64,000 bases of DNA, taken from positions 1 through 64,000 of the forward strand of contig VCJN01001928.1 in the NCBI GenBank assembly GCA_006384855.1, in the 5' to 3' direction. Of this stretch, positions 1-9,422 are shown in pieces. Origin of the DNA: Tetraselmis striata (taxonomy: Eukaryota; Chlorophyta; Chlorodendrophyceae; Chlorodendrales; Chlorodendraceae). A model generated the notes under the pieces. It ran no database searches, was not told where the DNA came from, and worked only from the letters and a program-made list of their open reading frames with translations. The translations under genes were made by a program, and so were the position numbers. Position 1 is the first letter of the stretch. Every line of letters begins with the position of its first letter.

Positions 1-755
1 AGCGGGCACGACTCGGAAAACTGAGCGTTTTCAATTGCCGTGGATGTAGCAGTACGCAGCTAACTAACTTGCGAAGTACAGCTGGAGACCAGCATTTGAA
101 AATGCCGGTTTTCCGTGCCGTAGCCCGCCGCATATAATGCGGCGGCTGTCAGTATGATTGCTCATTCTCTCGTCGAGCTTACCGGCGCTTTGATTTCCCA
201 TCCGCCCTCCCTTTGGAGTCTCATTTGTAGTTTGCGTACTTAGGTACCATGTTTCTGTGAGTTGTTTTGTGCACTGTGGTGCGTGTACTGTGGTACGTAC
301 TAGTTATGGGATTTGATGCGCAGCTCTGACCAACTGTGCTAATGCTAAGTATTGTGCCTTTGGTTGAAGTGACACTGTTGGACGACCGCTGGCATGGAGA
401 TGAGATGTATGAGTACATAGAGGCAGGGTTACCCGGCTTTTTCATGTGACGAACACCCCTGTGCCCACCGACCTTCACCGGTTGCACACTGAGGTTACGT
501 ACTAGTGTTGTCTCAGTGCCTGCCGCTCAATTGCGAGCGGGCACGGCTCGGAAAACCTCACGTCGTGGCGCTGGTGTGGGCCGGCAGGCCGTAGTCCGTG
601 CGCCGACAGCGGGGGTCGTGCGCAGTACAACATAGCTAATGTACTGTAAACCTCTAGATGACTACATCTGACCATATATAGCTATGTACATATATACACA
701 TGATGTATATATGTGTATATGTATGATTGTATATTTAGATATCCATAATAATGTA
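1..755. other. No gene seen; short direct repeat and AT-rich stretch
   Basis: I see no credible coding region. A 21-bp motif at 1-21 recurs at 536-556 with one mismatch. Positions 640-750 are rich in TATA/TGTA dinucleotides. The last five bases, 751-755 (ATGTA), are the left target-site duplication of the copia element. Confidence 0.6.
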
Positions 756-1080
756 TGACAAAGGGATGGCTCAGGAACTAGAAGCAAAGAAGGAAGGAAT
801 GATTACAGTTCCGGAATTCCGGGCTATATATATGTATGGTCGTGCGGCTGAACGGTCACACCTCGGTCAGCCTCGCACGCACTCTTGATGGATACGGGTA
901 GCTAGCCGGTATCTCTCGGGTCTCTAAGTGAAACTACTAGAACTGCTAAGCGTTGCCCTTGTATAGGGGAGGGGAACCGCCGGGTCGCCGAACGGTCACC
1001 TGACATGGTGACGATGGTGATTTAACTGTCGGGTGTAGGGTTTGACAAAGCAGGGCTAGCCAGGGTTTGACTAGCCAACA
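756..1080 (-). repeat. Copia 3' LTR (left copy)
   Basis: A 325-bp copy of the right LTR with five substitutions (about 98.5% identity by eye). It reads TG...CA on either strand. A TATATATAT stretch at about 825-833 could serve as a TATA box. A 34-bp LTR-derived motif is repeated just inside the element at about 1100-1140. Confidence 0.93.
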
Positions 1081-1090
1081 CCCCCCACAA
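1081..1090 (-). other. Copia polypurine tract
   Basis: On the minus strand a TTTGTGGGGGG run abuts the 3' LTR start (TGTTGG). This is the expected position and composition for the plus-strand DNA primer of an LTR retrotransposon. Confidence 0.7.
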
Positions 1091-1190
1091 ACCAGACACC
1101 AGGTTTGACTAGCCAACACCCCCCACAAACTAGACACCAGTGGAAGGGGCTTGATGGTGGAGAACACACGGGGTGAAAACGAAATAGCGT

Positions 1191-1730
1191 CTAGGGGAGT
1201 TGGGGACGGGCACGGTGGTCACGCATGAAGCGGGCCCGCAACTGGGAGAATCTTGGGTTTGGAATGGCCTTGGTGAACATATCGGCAAGATTGTCTGCAG
1301 ACTGGACAGACTCCACGTGAATGGCTCCAGACGCGACCAATTCACGAACGTAGTGATATCGGATGTCGACATGTCGCAACTTCCGGCCCACAGAAAGTTG
1401 ACGCAGGTTGCAAAGTGAGCCTTCATTGTCGGACTGGAGAGTGACGGGATGGTCCTTCAAGGCAGTCGGTCCGAAAACCTCGCACAAAAACTGGCGAGAG
1501 AACAAAATGACGCGTCCAGCTTCAGACGCGGAGACATATTCTGCTTCGCATGAAGAGAGAGCGGTAGTGACTTGCTTGTGGGAGCCCCAACAGAAAGCGG
1601 ACCCAGAGAGACAACCGACATGGCCGGATGTGGAGCGTCGGTCGTCGGCATCCCCTGCCCAGTCGGCGTCAACTGCGAACAATGAGACGAAGGACTGGGC
1701 TGTGGTCTGGGTGTAGTGTAGAGTGACCAA
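1191..1730 (-). pseudogene. Copia RNase H
   Basis: This frame is shifted relative to the integrase-RT remnant upstream. It carries the copia-type RNase H pattern: VDADWAGD (catalytic Asp), RRSTSGHVG, SSCEAEYVSASE (catalytic Glu), LQSDNEGS (Asp) and the terminal NLADMFTKA. It ends about 110 bp before the 3' LTR, the expected position. RNase H degrades the RNA strand during reverse transcription. Confidence 0.9.
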
Positions 1731-2754
1731 GGGTAGCGGAATCGGCGAGGTAGCGAAGCACGCCCTTAGCTGCCAGCAAATGCTGGTTTGTGGGTTTGTG
1801 ATTGTAAGAACAAAGCTTGGTGATCGCGCCGGTGGTTGGGTTATACACCTGCCAGCCAGGAGAATTAGGCGACTGGCCGACGTATATGCCCTTCCATGCC
1901 GCCACGTCCGCCTTTCGGCGAAGCGTACGGTCGAGGTGCACGTAGGCCGGGCAGCCGAAGACCCGCAGGCCGGAGAGGTCTACCTCTTGACCAGCAGCGA
2001 GCAACAGAACATCTCCGGGTCCTGCGCTCCACTTGCGATTAATGATGTAGACTGCATGGTACCAAGAGAGCTCCCAGAAACTAAGGGGTAGGCCGGCATA
2101 GAGCAGTTGGCATTTCGCAATGCAGGCCAGGGTTCGCCAAGGGCGCTCCGCACGCGCGTTCTGATGAGGGCTATAGCTGTCGCACGTATGCATATCCACA
2201 TTAGCGTCTTTGCAGATCTTCTCAAGAGAAGAGCACAGGAACACAGCAGCGCGGTCAACGCGGATCTGACGGACAGTGAAACCCTTGCGGCGTGCGAAAG
2301 CCAAGAAGCGATCCACAGCACCTGCGGCCTCGGACTGCGTAACAAGACTGCCCGCCAGGTGAACATTCGTGCACCGGCAGTTGGCGCCAATCATCCAGCG
2401 GCGACCGTGAAGCGACGGAGCCATGGGTCCCCATATGTCGAGATTGAGTACGGCCAATGGTTCATGCTCGAAGCGTGAGCCGACGGTGCGAGGAACTGCA
2501 GCGACGGTGGACTTGACGAGTGCGCACACCTCGCAGAATGGTGGGGCACCGATAACATATGGGAGACTGGGCACCAGTTTGGCGGTTCGCAAGATGCCGT
2601 CATGATGGGTGTGACCCATCCGCGCATGGAGGAGTGCAGCCTGGGCACGAGAGCCAGCAAAAACCGCCCGAACGGCCGACAGCGGCCGCCGCCACCGGCA
2701 CGGGAGAGGAGAGTGTGCGAGCACTAGCTTGGGGCACATTGGCAGAAGGGGTCA
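1669..2754 (-). pseudogene. Copia integrase joined to a remnant of the RT C terminus
   Basis: A frameshift near 2670 separates the start of the integrase from the upstream frame. Visible features are the HHCC zinc site (HARMGHTHH...CEVC) and the catalytic core: LNLDIWGPM (first Asp), IRVDRAAVF (second Asp) and QNARAERPWRT (Glu). The integrase end (FGCPAYVHLD...GIYVGQSPNSPGW) is followed within about 20 residues by NQHLLAAKGVLRYLA, which belongs near the end of a copia RT. Almost the whole RT is therefore deleted. Integrase would insert the cDNA; without RT this copy cannot make any. Confidence 0.85.
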
Positions 2755-3569
2755 TGTTATGTACTCTACACTGCTGTACTTTGTACTGCGGGAGCCGACG
2801 AAGGAGCGAAGAACTGGCGACTGAGGCGGACGAGAACGAGTACAAGCCAAGCGAAGTACGAGTATGAGCATTGCGAGTGCGAGTACAAGTGAAGGCGAAG
2901 TACTGGGACGAGGACGACGAGGCGACAGTACGCGCGACTACAAGGCGACTAGTAGTGCAGGACAGTATTACGAGTACCCACATGGGGTGCAAGTAACCTG
3001 TACTTACGCCTGCGTACCAGCAGGAGCGCGATTGTTGTGCGCGCTGGTAAAACACCTAGCGTTGAATAGAGCGCTGCCTTAGGACCGTATTACCAGTAGG
3101 TACTAGAACCTACTGGAACCATCTAGAACGCTATAGCATTTGCTATAGCAATAGTAGATAAATATTATATCACTGTGCTGCGGACAGGCGAAGGTGCTAG
3201 GAACCGTGTCTGTACTTAGTAGTGTATGACTAAAATAGCGACGGGCCGCGGATTAGGACCGGACACGTCGATTTTAGCAGTATGAGTCTAGTATTTACAC
3301 GCAGCACAAGTGGCGGAAATTGGATCTGTACACAGCGCACGGAATGACGGAAACCAGCGACTATAAATAGGCCGGCAAAACCACCGCCGGGCGAGTCACC
3401 CAGGTTACCGGCATTCCGGTACTGTAAGAATCCCTTTTCCCAAATCTCCGCTCATTATTTCTGGCCGTGTGGGATAACGATCTAGCAATGGGCCCTTGAC
3501 TCAGCTCCTGCTTTAGGACTATCTATGGCTAGACGACCATTCGGCCTAAGTCCTAAGGGGGCTGTAACA
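2755..3569 (+). repeat. Solo LTR of another element nested in the copia body
   Basis: The copia protein homology breaks abruptly at 3569 and resumes at 2754. The intervening 815 bp begins TGTTA and ends TAACA, the usual inverted LTR termini. Its flanks are GGTCA (2750-2754) and AGTCA (3570-3574), a 5-bp target duplication with one mismatch. A TATAAATA motif at about 3363-3370 on the plus strand suggests plus orientation. No internal coding sequence is present, so recombination between two LTRs is likely. Confidence 0.75.
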
Positions 3570-5846
3570 AGTCACGACAGCGTGCAGCGCGTAGAGTCCA
3601 ACATCGTGCATACGTTCCACATTGACGTCCGCGCCGCAAGGGAGCGTCATGGTAGAAGTGCTGGGGCCGAAGTAGAAAGTCGCGCCGGAGGACTGCGCTG
3701 CGCTCTGGCTGAAAAGAAACTCCACTGCGTGCGGAAGAGCGGCGGTGAGAAGGCCGGGAGCGTGGAGTACATTCCGCAAAACGGAGACGACTGGTTGACC
3801 GGCGGTAGATGTGTAAGTAACGTGTAAGGTACCCACACCGTAAACTGTTGCGCGTAGGCCGCCAAGGCGAAACTGGTCCGAGGACGCCAGTGTCGTGTAG
3901 GTATAGAAGTGACGACGCCGCCCAGCGACGTGCCGCGATGCGCCGCTGTCCAGGAGGAATAGTTGAGGACTGGGAGGTGCGGTGTTGGGAAGAACAGCAC
4001 ACGCAGGTAGAGCCGTACATGGCATGGATGTGCAAAGATAGGCCGCCACGGCCCGGAAGAACCAGACCGCGAGGTTGGGGTCGACGCAGCCTCCGGGGGC
4101 TGCACACAACTCGTTGTTGGGGATAGATGTGCAGAGCACCGCGTTCCTAGGGAAACCCATGATGAGAGCGCGCACTAGGGCATCCGGTTCCTCAATCTTT
4201 CCAAAATGCATCAGCATGCCAGCACCAGGAGAGCCGTCCGACTGAGGACGAAAGGCATAACTCCCTGCCGTTGCGACTAGTTTAGGGAGGTGATGTTGGT
4301 CAGGGCGAATGCATGTCCATTCGGGCGACAGGCCGTGCGATGACAGCACCGACGTCAGCGGCGGAGCCGAGTGACATTGAGTGGCGTAGTGGTCCATGAG
4401 AGAGCTATAAGGAGCGGCGTTGGTCCACAGGAGTGTACGCCGGGCAGCCGACGAACCGCAGTCCAACGCGTTCACGATGAGGGGCTCGCCAAGAGAGAGG
4501 ATAAGCTCTGGACACTTCAGCGCTCCCGGCACATTTTCTATTAAGTAAGAAACTGAGGCAGGCTGCGCATCCGCCAGATGCCGTACAATGCGAATGACGG
4601 CTGCCATGACGCCGCTGCGCATATCCTCCCACCCGCGACCGGAGCCAGCACTAGACCAGGGCTCACAGCAGGGCCCCGCAGCAACCAGGGTGACTGGAGG
4701 CATGGCCGCAAGCACATCCTCAGTGATTAAGGTCACGTCTTGCGGCGTAGAGGAGAACGCCTCCTGAAAGGCGTCCTCGTGGAGCTGGGTCGGGTACTCG
4801 GCAGACAGCATCCGAAGGCGGTCCGCAGCCCAACGTCTCCGCACGGGACTAATTTCGCAAAGTGTCACCCTAGTGACCGCAAAGCCTGCCGTCAGCATGC
4901 CGTCGAGCAGAGAGAGCGTCCCACCGCAGCACAGCCCGAAGAAATGGTTGATGATGAGAGCATGAGGAAGAGGCACAAGGCCCACGGTCTGAAGGGACGG
5001 AAGCTCCATGGCGGACGCGGGGGGTGCAGCAACAGTTGTGAAAACCAATGCGGATGGCGCGCACATGTCCATGGGTGCGGTGCAGCCAGTCGGAGTCGCA
5101 GGGCCCGTGACTGGTGAGTGATGGTCAGTGGCTGGTCGCTCCAACGGTAGTGATGTGCCGTCAAGGGCATGTGTGCAAAGTGAGGAATGAGCACGTGGGC
5201 GGAGTGGACCAGCGGCAGATGGGGCATTAGTGTAGAGAGAGTAGCCAGGCCCACAATTTGTGTAATCGATGAGGGGTGAGGCAGATCCACGTAGGGCACA
5301 TGTGTCGTGCTGACCGCCGCGCCCAGCCAGACCAACGCCGCCACTGTAGGTGGCGCGCTCAGCGCCCTCTCCGCCAGCACACGTTCCATCCATCACGTCG
5401 AGCAGTTCATCGAATCCATCACAGCCAGCCGAGACGGAGTAACTGCGCTGTTCTTGCGGGAGCTTAGTAGGTGCAGTCTCGACGACGGTGGGGAAGGGCA
5501 CATTGAATCCGTCGCAGACGGGAAGGGAGAGCGGAAAAGCGGGGGCGTGAGCCATGCATACGAAACCGTCCCCAGGCAACTCCACGATGGGAGGGACGCT
5601 GGCGCTAGCGCCAGTTGGCCGCCCGCCAGGGAACACAGGCGGCTGGGACTTGACATGGTTCGGGCGTGCTCCCGCTGGAGTGCGAAGGCCGCCGCTGGCA
5701 AGCCACGCAGGTTTCTCCGCCGGCGGGGAATCAAGGAGCCTGGAGCCGTTGACGTGCCGTGTTTGCCAGCAATACGGTGTTGTGTGACGGGAACGACCAC
5801 AGCGACTGCATTCACGGTCGGGGCAGGACTGGGTAGGGAGCGACGC
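3546..5846 (-). CDS. Copia polyprotein segment: CCHC zinc knuckle, C5-cytosine DNA methyltransferase, retropepsin
   Basis: One open frame follows the gag TAG. A CX2CX4HX4C zinc knuckle lies at about 5784-5825. A Pro/Ala-rich linker leads to a complete-looking C5 methyltransferase core (about 4030-4960). Its motifs are FGLCCGG (motif I, SAM site), GPCCEPWS (motif IV with the catalytic Cys of the usual PPC/PCQ box; Pro is replaced by Cys), IENVPG (motif VI), AARRTLLWTN (motif VIII) and MGFPRNAV plus GGCVDPN (motifs IX-X). The target-recognition region is short. Copia retropepsin follows with DSGAS at about 3935-3950. The frame stops at 3546, inside the end of a nested solo LTR (2755-3569). The active enzyme would methylate cytosine in DNA. 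Its subfamily (DNMT3/DRM-like or bacterial-like) cannot be settled by eye. Known copia elements rarely carry this domain. Confidence 0.88.
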   Translation of the reverse strand, partial: ASLPTQSCPDRECSRCGRSRHTTPYCWQTRHVNGSRLLDSPPAEKPAWLASGGLRTPAGARPNHVKSQPPVFPGGRPTGASASVPPIVELPGDGFVCMAHAPAFPLSLPVCDGFNVPFPTVVETAPTKLPQEQRSYSVSAGCDGFDELLDVMDGTCAGGEGAERATYSGGVGLAGRGGQHDTCALRGSASPLIDYTNCGPGYSLYTNAPSAAGPLRPRAHSSLCTHALDGTSLPLERPATDHHSPVTGPATPTGCTAPMDMCAPSALVFTTVAAPPASAMELPSLQTVGLVPLPHALIINHFFGLCCGGTLSLLDGMLTAGFAVTRVTLCEISPVRRRWAADRLRMLSAEYPTQLHEDAFQEAFSSTPQDVTLITEDVLAAMPPVTLVAAGPCCEPWSSAGSGRGWEDMRSGVMAAVIRIVRHLADAQPASVSYLIENVPGALKCPELILSLGEPLIVNALDCGSSAARRTLLWTNAAPYSSLMDHYATQCHSAPPLTSVLSSHGLSPEWTCIRPDQHHLPKLVATAGSYAFRPQSDGSPGAGMLMHFGKIEEPDALVRALIMGFPRNAVLCTSIPNNELCAAPGGCVDPNLAVWFFRAVAAYLCTSMPCTALPACAVLPNTAPPSPQLFLLDSGASRHVAGRRRHFYTYTTLASSDQFRLGGLRATVYGVGTLHVTYTSTAGQPVVSVLRNVLHAPGLLTAALPHAVEFLFSQSAAQSSGATFYFGPSTSTMTLPCGADVNVERMHDVGLYALHAVVTCYSPLRT

Positions 5847-5849
5847 CTA

Positions 5850-6500
5850 CATTGCCACTGGTGGTGGGATGACGGGAGCAGGAGCGCGAGGAATAAGGTC
5901 AACGTGCGGTGACAACGACGGACGCATGGCGGCCTCACGAAGAGCCTTGATCATGACCTTGCCGCGAAGCGCTGCGTAGTCGCAGTGGATGCCGTTTGCC
6001 CGTAGCTCCTCCAAGTCGTCCCGCAGTTTCTCATAGCGCTCGTGGATACCGGGAACAAAATATAGATCCATGAAGTCGTCGTCCGTAAGCTCCGCCTCCA
6101 GGGTTGTGCGCAAGGTACGGCGCGCAGTCTCCATGCGATAAAGGTAGGCGCCTAAGTCTTCATGCGCGAGTTGACCGCGTCGCAGGCCGTCCCGTACCGT
6201 GCCTATGCTTGTGCTGCTGAAACATGTTTAGCACCGCTCCCCATGCAGCCGCGCCATGATGGTTGTCGATAGCGAGGACATCGTTGTCAAGAGGGGTGCA
6301 ATAATTGACCTCCGGAGTTGCAAGAGGATTTTGTTGAACGGTTGCCTCCACGCACTCGAGGAAAAATCTTGCGCCATGTGATAAAAATCTTCGATGCTTG
6401 CCCGGTCCGCAAGTTTGGGAGCGCGCTGTGGCTCGACACGTTGCATGGTGCTCTCATCAAGAAGGACAGCGGGGGATGCGCCGGAGGTTGCCGATGTCAT
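5850..6500 (-). pseudogene. Copia gag, frame-disrupted
   Basis: This region follows the 5' LTR and leader. A methionine at 6500 opens a frame that runs past a TAA at 6228-6230 and continues to a TAG at 5847-5849. Between about 6350 and 6200 the gag-like reading (AAAWGAVLNMF) lies in another frame, so two compensating indels are likely; one lies near a T-run at about 6370. The C-terminal part (from ME at 6134) resembles copia gag helices (LYRMETARRTLR, RYEKLRDDLEEL). The frame is the same as the downstream zinc knuckle-methyltransferase ORF, separated only by the TAG. Gag would form the particle shell; this copy cannot do so. Confidence 0.75.
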
Positions 6501-6962
6501 GTTTATGGGGGAAAAAATATTAAGTTGAAAGGCGTCCGGCTAAAGAGGGTTGATGGCTGAAAGGGTTGAAAGGTTGAAAGTCGTCCTGCCAGTGGCAGTA
6601 AATGTGATGACCGGAAGAGTTTGGTGGTGATGTTGCAGGATTATATGTTTTTCAGCAAGCTGAGATGATGTCGACCACAAGCTTGTAGAGGATGAGCAAG
6701 GAGAAAGCCAAAGGCGTTGAGGCCGAGGCAGACACGAAGTGGCAGGAAGTAGAGACGACGTCTGAAGACGTTGTCGACACGAGGGTGTTGAAGCAGGTGT
6801 CCAAGATATATGAAAGGGGAAAGGAAAGTCGATCAGTTTCGAGCTGTTTTTCAGGTCGGCGCGCTTGTTGGCAAGCAGCTGGAGCGGCCGAGGTAGTGCA
6901 AAAAGAAAGGCAAAGGAAGTCGGTGGAATTCACTCGATGCTGTCGAGGAAGACTACCAAGTG

Positions 6963-6977
6963 AGAGGGCCCATAGCC
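6963..6977 (-). other. Copia primer binding site, half-tRNA (initiator Met) type
   Basis: Directly downstream of the 5' LTR the minus strand reads GGCTATGGGCCCTCT. It does not begin with the TGG expected for pairing to a tRNA 3' CCA end. Its complement, ending GGGCCCATAGCC, resembles the anticodon stem-loop of plant initiator tRNA-Met as I recall it (GGGCCCATAACC). That matches the known Drosophila copia mechanism, which primes from an internal half-tRNA-iMet. The tRNA comparison is from memory. Confidence 0.65.
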
Positions 6978-7302
6978 TGACAAAGGGATGGCTCAGGAAC
7001 TAGAAGCAGAGAAGGAAGGAATGATTACAGTTCCGGAATTCCGGGCTATATATATGTATGGTCGTGCGGCTGAACGGTCACACCTCGGTCAGCCTCGCAC
7101 GCACTCTTGATGGATACGGGTAGTTAGCCGGTATCTCTAGGGTCTCTAAGTGAAACTACTAGAACTGCTAAGCGTTGCCCTTGTATAGGGGAGGGGAACC
7201 GCCGGGTCGCCGAACGGTCACCTGACATGGTGACGATGGTGATTTAGCTGTCGGGTGTAGGGTTTGACAAAGCAGGGCTAGCCAGGGTCTGACTAGCCAA
7301 CA
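6978..7302 (-). repeat. Copia 5' LTR (right copy)
   Basis: A 325-bp direct repeat of 756-1080 and the 5' LTR for the minus-strand element. It is followed on the plus strand by the duplicated target ATGTA at 7303-7307. Confidence 0.93.
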
Positions 7303-7480
7303 ATGTATGTTACTACACATATTGAAATATGTATACGCAGATGTAATATATAGCGACTGTACTAGTGCGATATAACTGGCGATTAGTGAGGCGAGCAGTT
7401 GCTTGATGAGTGCGCGCACTAATAACTCAATAATCCTTTTTTTAAAAGTAAACCCGTACTAGCACCAGTACCGGGTACCT
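7303..7480. other. Short spacer between copia and non-LTR elements
   Basis: It starts with the copia target duplication ATGTA (7303-7307). The remainder is AT-rich and shows no coding potential. Confidence 0.6.
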
Positions 7481-9283
7481 AACTGGTGTGAATTACAAAA
7501 AGGGCAGTTCCCCAGAATTAACTGGTGTGAATTACAAAAAGGGCAGTTCCCCAGAATTAGAAAATCAACACAGCAAGCCGACTAAAAGCGGCCCGCATCC
7601 CGCATAAGGCGGGATGGATGAGTGATGCGCACACGGTTCAGAGTCCGGGCCACGCGTGCACGTGTGTGTGTGGGTGATCCTCGGACGTGTTGTGCAGCTT
7701 CAGCAACGGGATGGCAGACAAATCTGCGCCGTATGATGAGGCATCGAGCGCGCTCTCGAGCGGCTACCAAGCTCAGGACCCCGAGGAAATCTCGTGCGAG
7801 CAAGGCCTCTTGGTGAGCCCGGGTGGTGCACCGAGTGCCCCGCGATGAGAGGGCACCCCGATGCGCAGCCAAGCATGCGACACCGCGCACTGAGCGGCGC
7901 ACCCCCTTGCTCACCTCACCCACTGTGCCGAAGACCATGCCGTGTACTCCGACATATCCCGGATGTCTCGAAGAGGACCCTTCTGTCCGGGCTCCGTGTT
8001 GTGCCACGCCGCATCCCGCGCAGCCAACCCCCGTTGTATGTCAACCAACAGGGAGCGCTCAAACCTATCCACAGCCGTGGCCCGGGGCATTGCAGTGTAC
8101 TTGACCCCGTACCGCATAGTCTTGAACTCCAGCAGCGTGGACTTCAAGCTCCGGGGATCATAACTCCCGGTCACGACGTTGAACGCCGGAAGGGAGAGCT
8201 CTGCGTCCGGCACTAGGTCCTTAAGTTCATCCCTGGGTACGGTGTTGCCGAGAGGCACTGCCTGCTAGAACAAGTCATACACCTCCCGCTGTACCGCAAT
8301 ACCTAGGTCGTTAACACAGTGATCGTGAAGGTATCTGCGATAGCGTCGTGATGTACACGCCAGTGAGCGTCTCCAGGCGCCGGGAGATTCATGAGCGCGT
8401 CGCCGTATAGGTCAACAGTGACGGGGTTGTGCTCCGTCGAGGGCAGAAAGATCTGGCTCCCAACCACCGGGGCCAAGCACGGGCTAGGCAGAAGGAAATA
8501 CCCGGCAGCGACCTCCCGCAGCTCATGCGGAGTCATGGCTGTCCGCGCGGTGGGGATGGCCACTGTCCACATGCCTGACGCCGCGTCGAGCTGGTTGAAC
8601 AAGATCCGTTCCCTACATGTGGCAGGGAGAGCGCACACCTCATTTCGAAGCCGAGAGTTGTTGGCATGGTCTAGAAATGCCGTCAGCTCATTTGCGAGCC
8701 CGACGCAGCCTCCAATTCCGGCTCCATCTGGCGCGCATCTGCGTCGCCGAGATGGCCAGCAGTAGCCGCTTGGAGGCGGCCCCACGCCTCGCGCATCTCC
8801 GCAGCGTAGCTGTCCGACCCATGAGCATCGTTGAGGAAGTGGTCATACTGGCGGGCGGAAGAAGTTGCGTTAAAGCTGCCTCGGCCAAGTACGGACCCGA
8901 GCTGTGGATCGAAGAAACCAGGGGTGGGGGTGTTGGTGCCAGAGCTCCTAGTCAGGAACCTTGGGAGGATGGCATTCATGCAGCCGATGAAGGCGGCATC
9001 ACGAACGGTAGCCATGCGGCGGATGCCAGCTCCCTTCAACCGAGGGGGGAGGTGAAGCCTGCTGCGCGCCCTGGCCACTGCATCCTCGCTCAAGGTAGCC
9101 ACCTCCGTTGCCATGGGGTCGGGGTCGTGCAAAAGCTCCGCCAAGAAGTCGGTGACTACCGGATTGGTGTCGGTGCCGTACGTGGAGGGATCAAAAGAGA
9201 CCCCTAGCACCCGTTCGACCGCCGCGAGGATGGTGGCATCCACCGCCTCCGCAAAGGCCTCCACCTCGGACGGAAGACAGAAT
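7481..9283 (-). mobile_element. 5'-truncated non-LTR retrotransposon with restriction-like endonuclease
   Basis: The minus strand encodes the C-terminal part of a non-LTR polyprotein (next entry). Its 3' end carries a hairpin-rich tail including GCGGGATGCGGGCCGC and finishes in two perfect tandem 39-bp units (7481-7519 and 7520-7558). The same tail recurs in opposite orientation at 9305-9422 and in fragments at 38744-38855 and 38997-39036, so this is a dispersed family. I see no 5' half (RT core), so the copy is 5'-truncated. Confidence 0.75.
7582..9264 (-). pseudogene. Non-LTR retrotransposon C-terminal domain and PD-(D/E)XK endonuclease
   Basis: The open frame from 9264 contains LPPRLKGAGIRR, a post-RT 'thumb' style motif. 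The next frame (8303-8785) holds DLYGDALMNLP followed by a His-rich stretch, like the GDHA motif after the RT of RLE-type non-LTR elements. After a frameshift near 8319 and one TAG near 8266 comes VPDAEL ... LLEFKTMRYG, which fits PD-(D/E)XK endonuclease residues. A further frame change near 7920 leads to FGTVGEVSKGV and a basic end (ARCLIIRRRF). Such endonucleases nick target DNA for target-primed reverse transcription. At least two frameshifts and a stop make it a pseudogene. Family assignment rests on motifs seen by eye. Confidence 0.65.
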
Positions 9284-9304
9284 TAACTGGTACCTGTACT
9301 GCTT

Positions 9305-9422
9305 CTGAACCGTGTGCGCATCACTCATCCATCCCGCCTTACGCGGGATGCGGGCCGCTTTTAGGCGGCTTCCTGTGTTGATTTTCTAATTCTGGGGAAC
9401 TGCCCTTTTTGTAATTCACACC
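9305..9422 (+). repeat. 3'-end fragment of the same non-LTR family, opposite orientation
   Basis: These 118 bp match the reverse complement of about 7526-7641, including the GCGGGATGCGGGCCGC hairpin and the CCCTTTTTGTAATTCACACC end. With the minus-strand copy it forms a head-to-head pair that mimics terminal inverted repeats. Confidence 0.75.

Larger units (their letters stand above)
756..7302 (-). mobile_element. Complete but defective Ty1/copia retrotransposon carrying a C5 DNA methyltransferase
   Basis: Two 325-bp direct repeats (756-1080 and 6978-7302) beginning TG and ending CA are flanked by a perfect 5-bp duplication ATGTA (751-755 and 7303-7307), so both ends are exact. The coding strand is minus. 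Domain order from the 5' LTR is gag, CCHC zinc knuckle, C5-cytosine methyltransferase, retropepsin, integrase, a short RT remnant and RNase H. Integrase before RT defines Ty1/copia. Decay includes two frame changes in gag, an in-frame TAG after gag, a frameshift before integrase, a deletion removing almost all of RT, a frameshift into RNase H, and a nested solo LTR (2755-3569). The LTRs differ at only five positions, so the insertion is recent although the body is not functional. Confidence 0.93.

Noticed and set aside
7481-9422. TIR transposon with captured non-LTR coding sequence
   Set aside because: The inverted flanks equal the 3' tail of the non-LTR family, so two truncated copies in opposite orientation explain them better.
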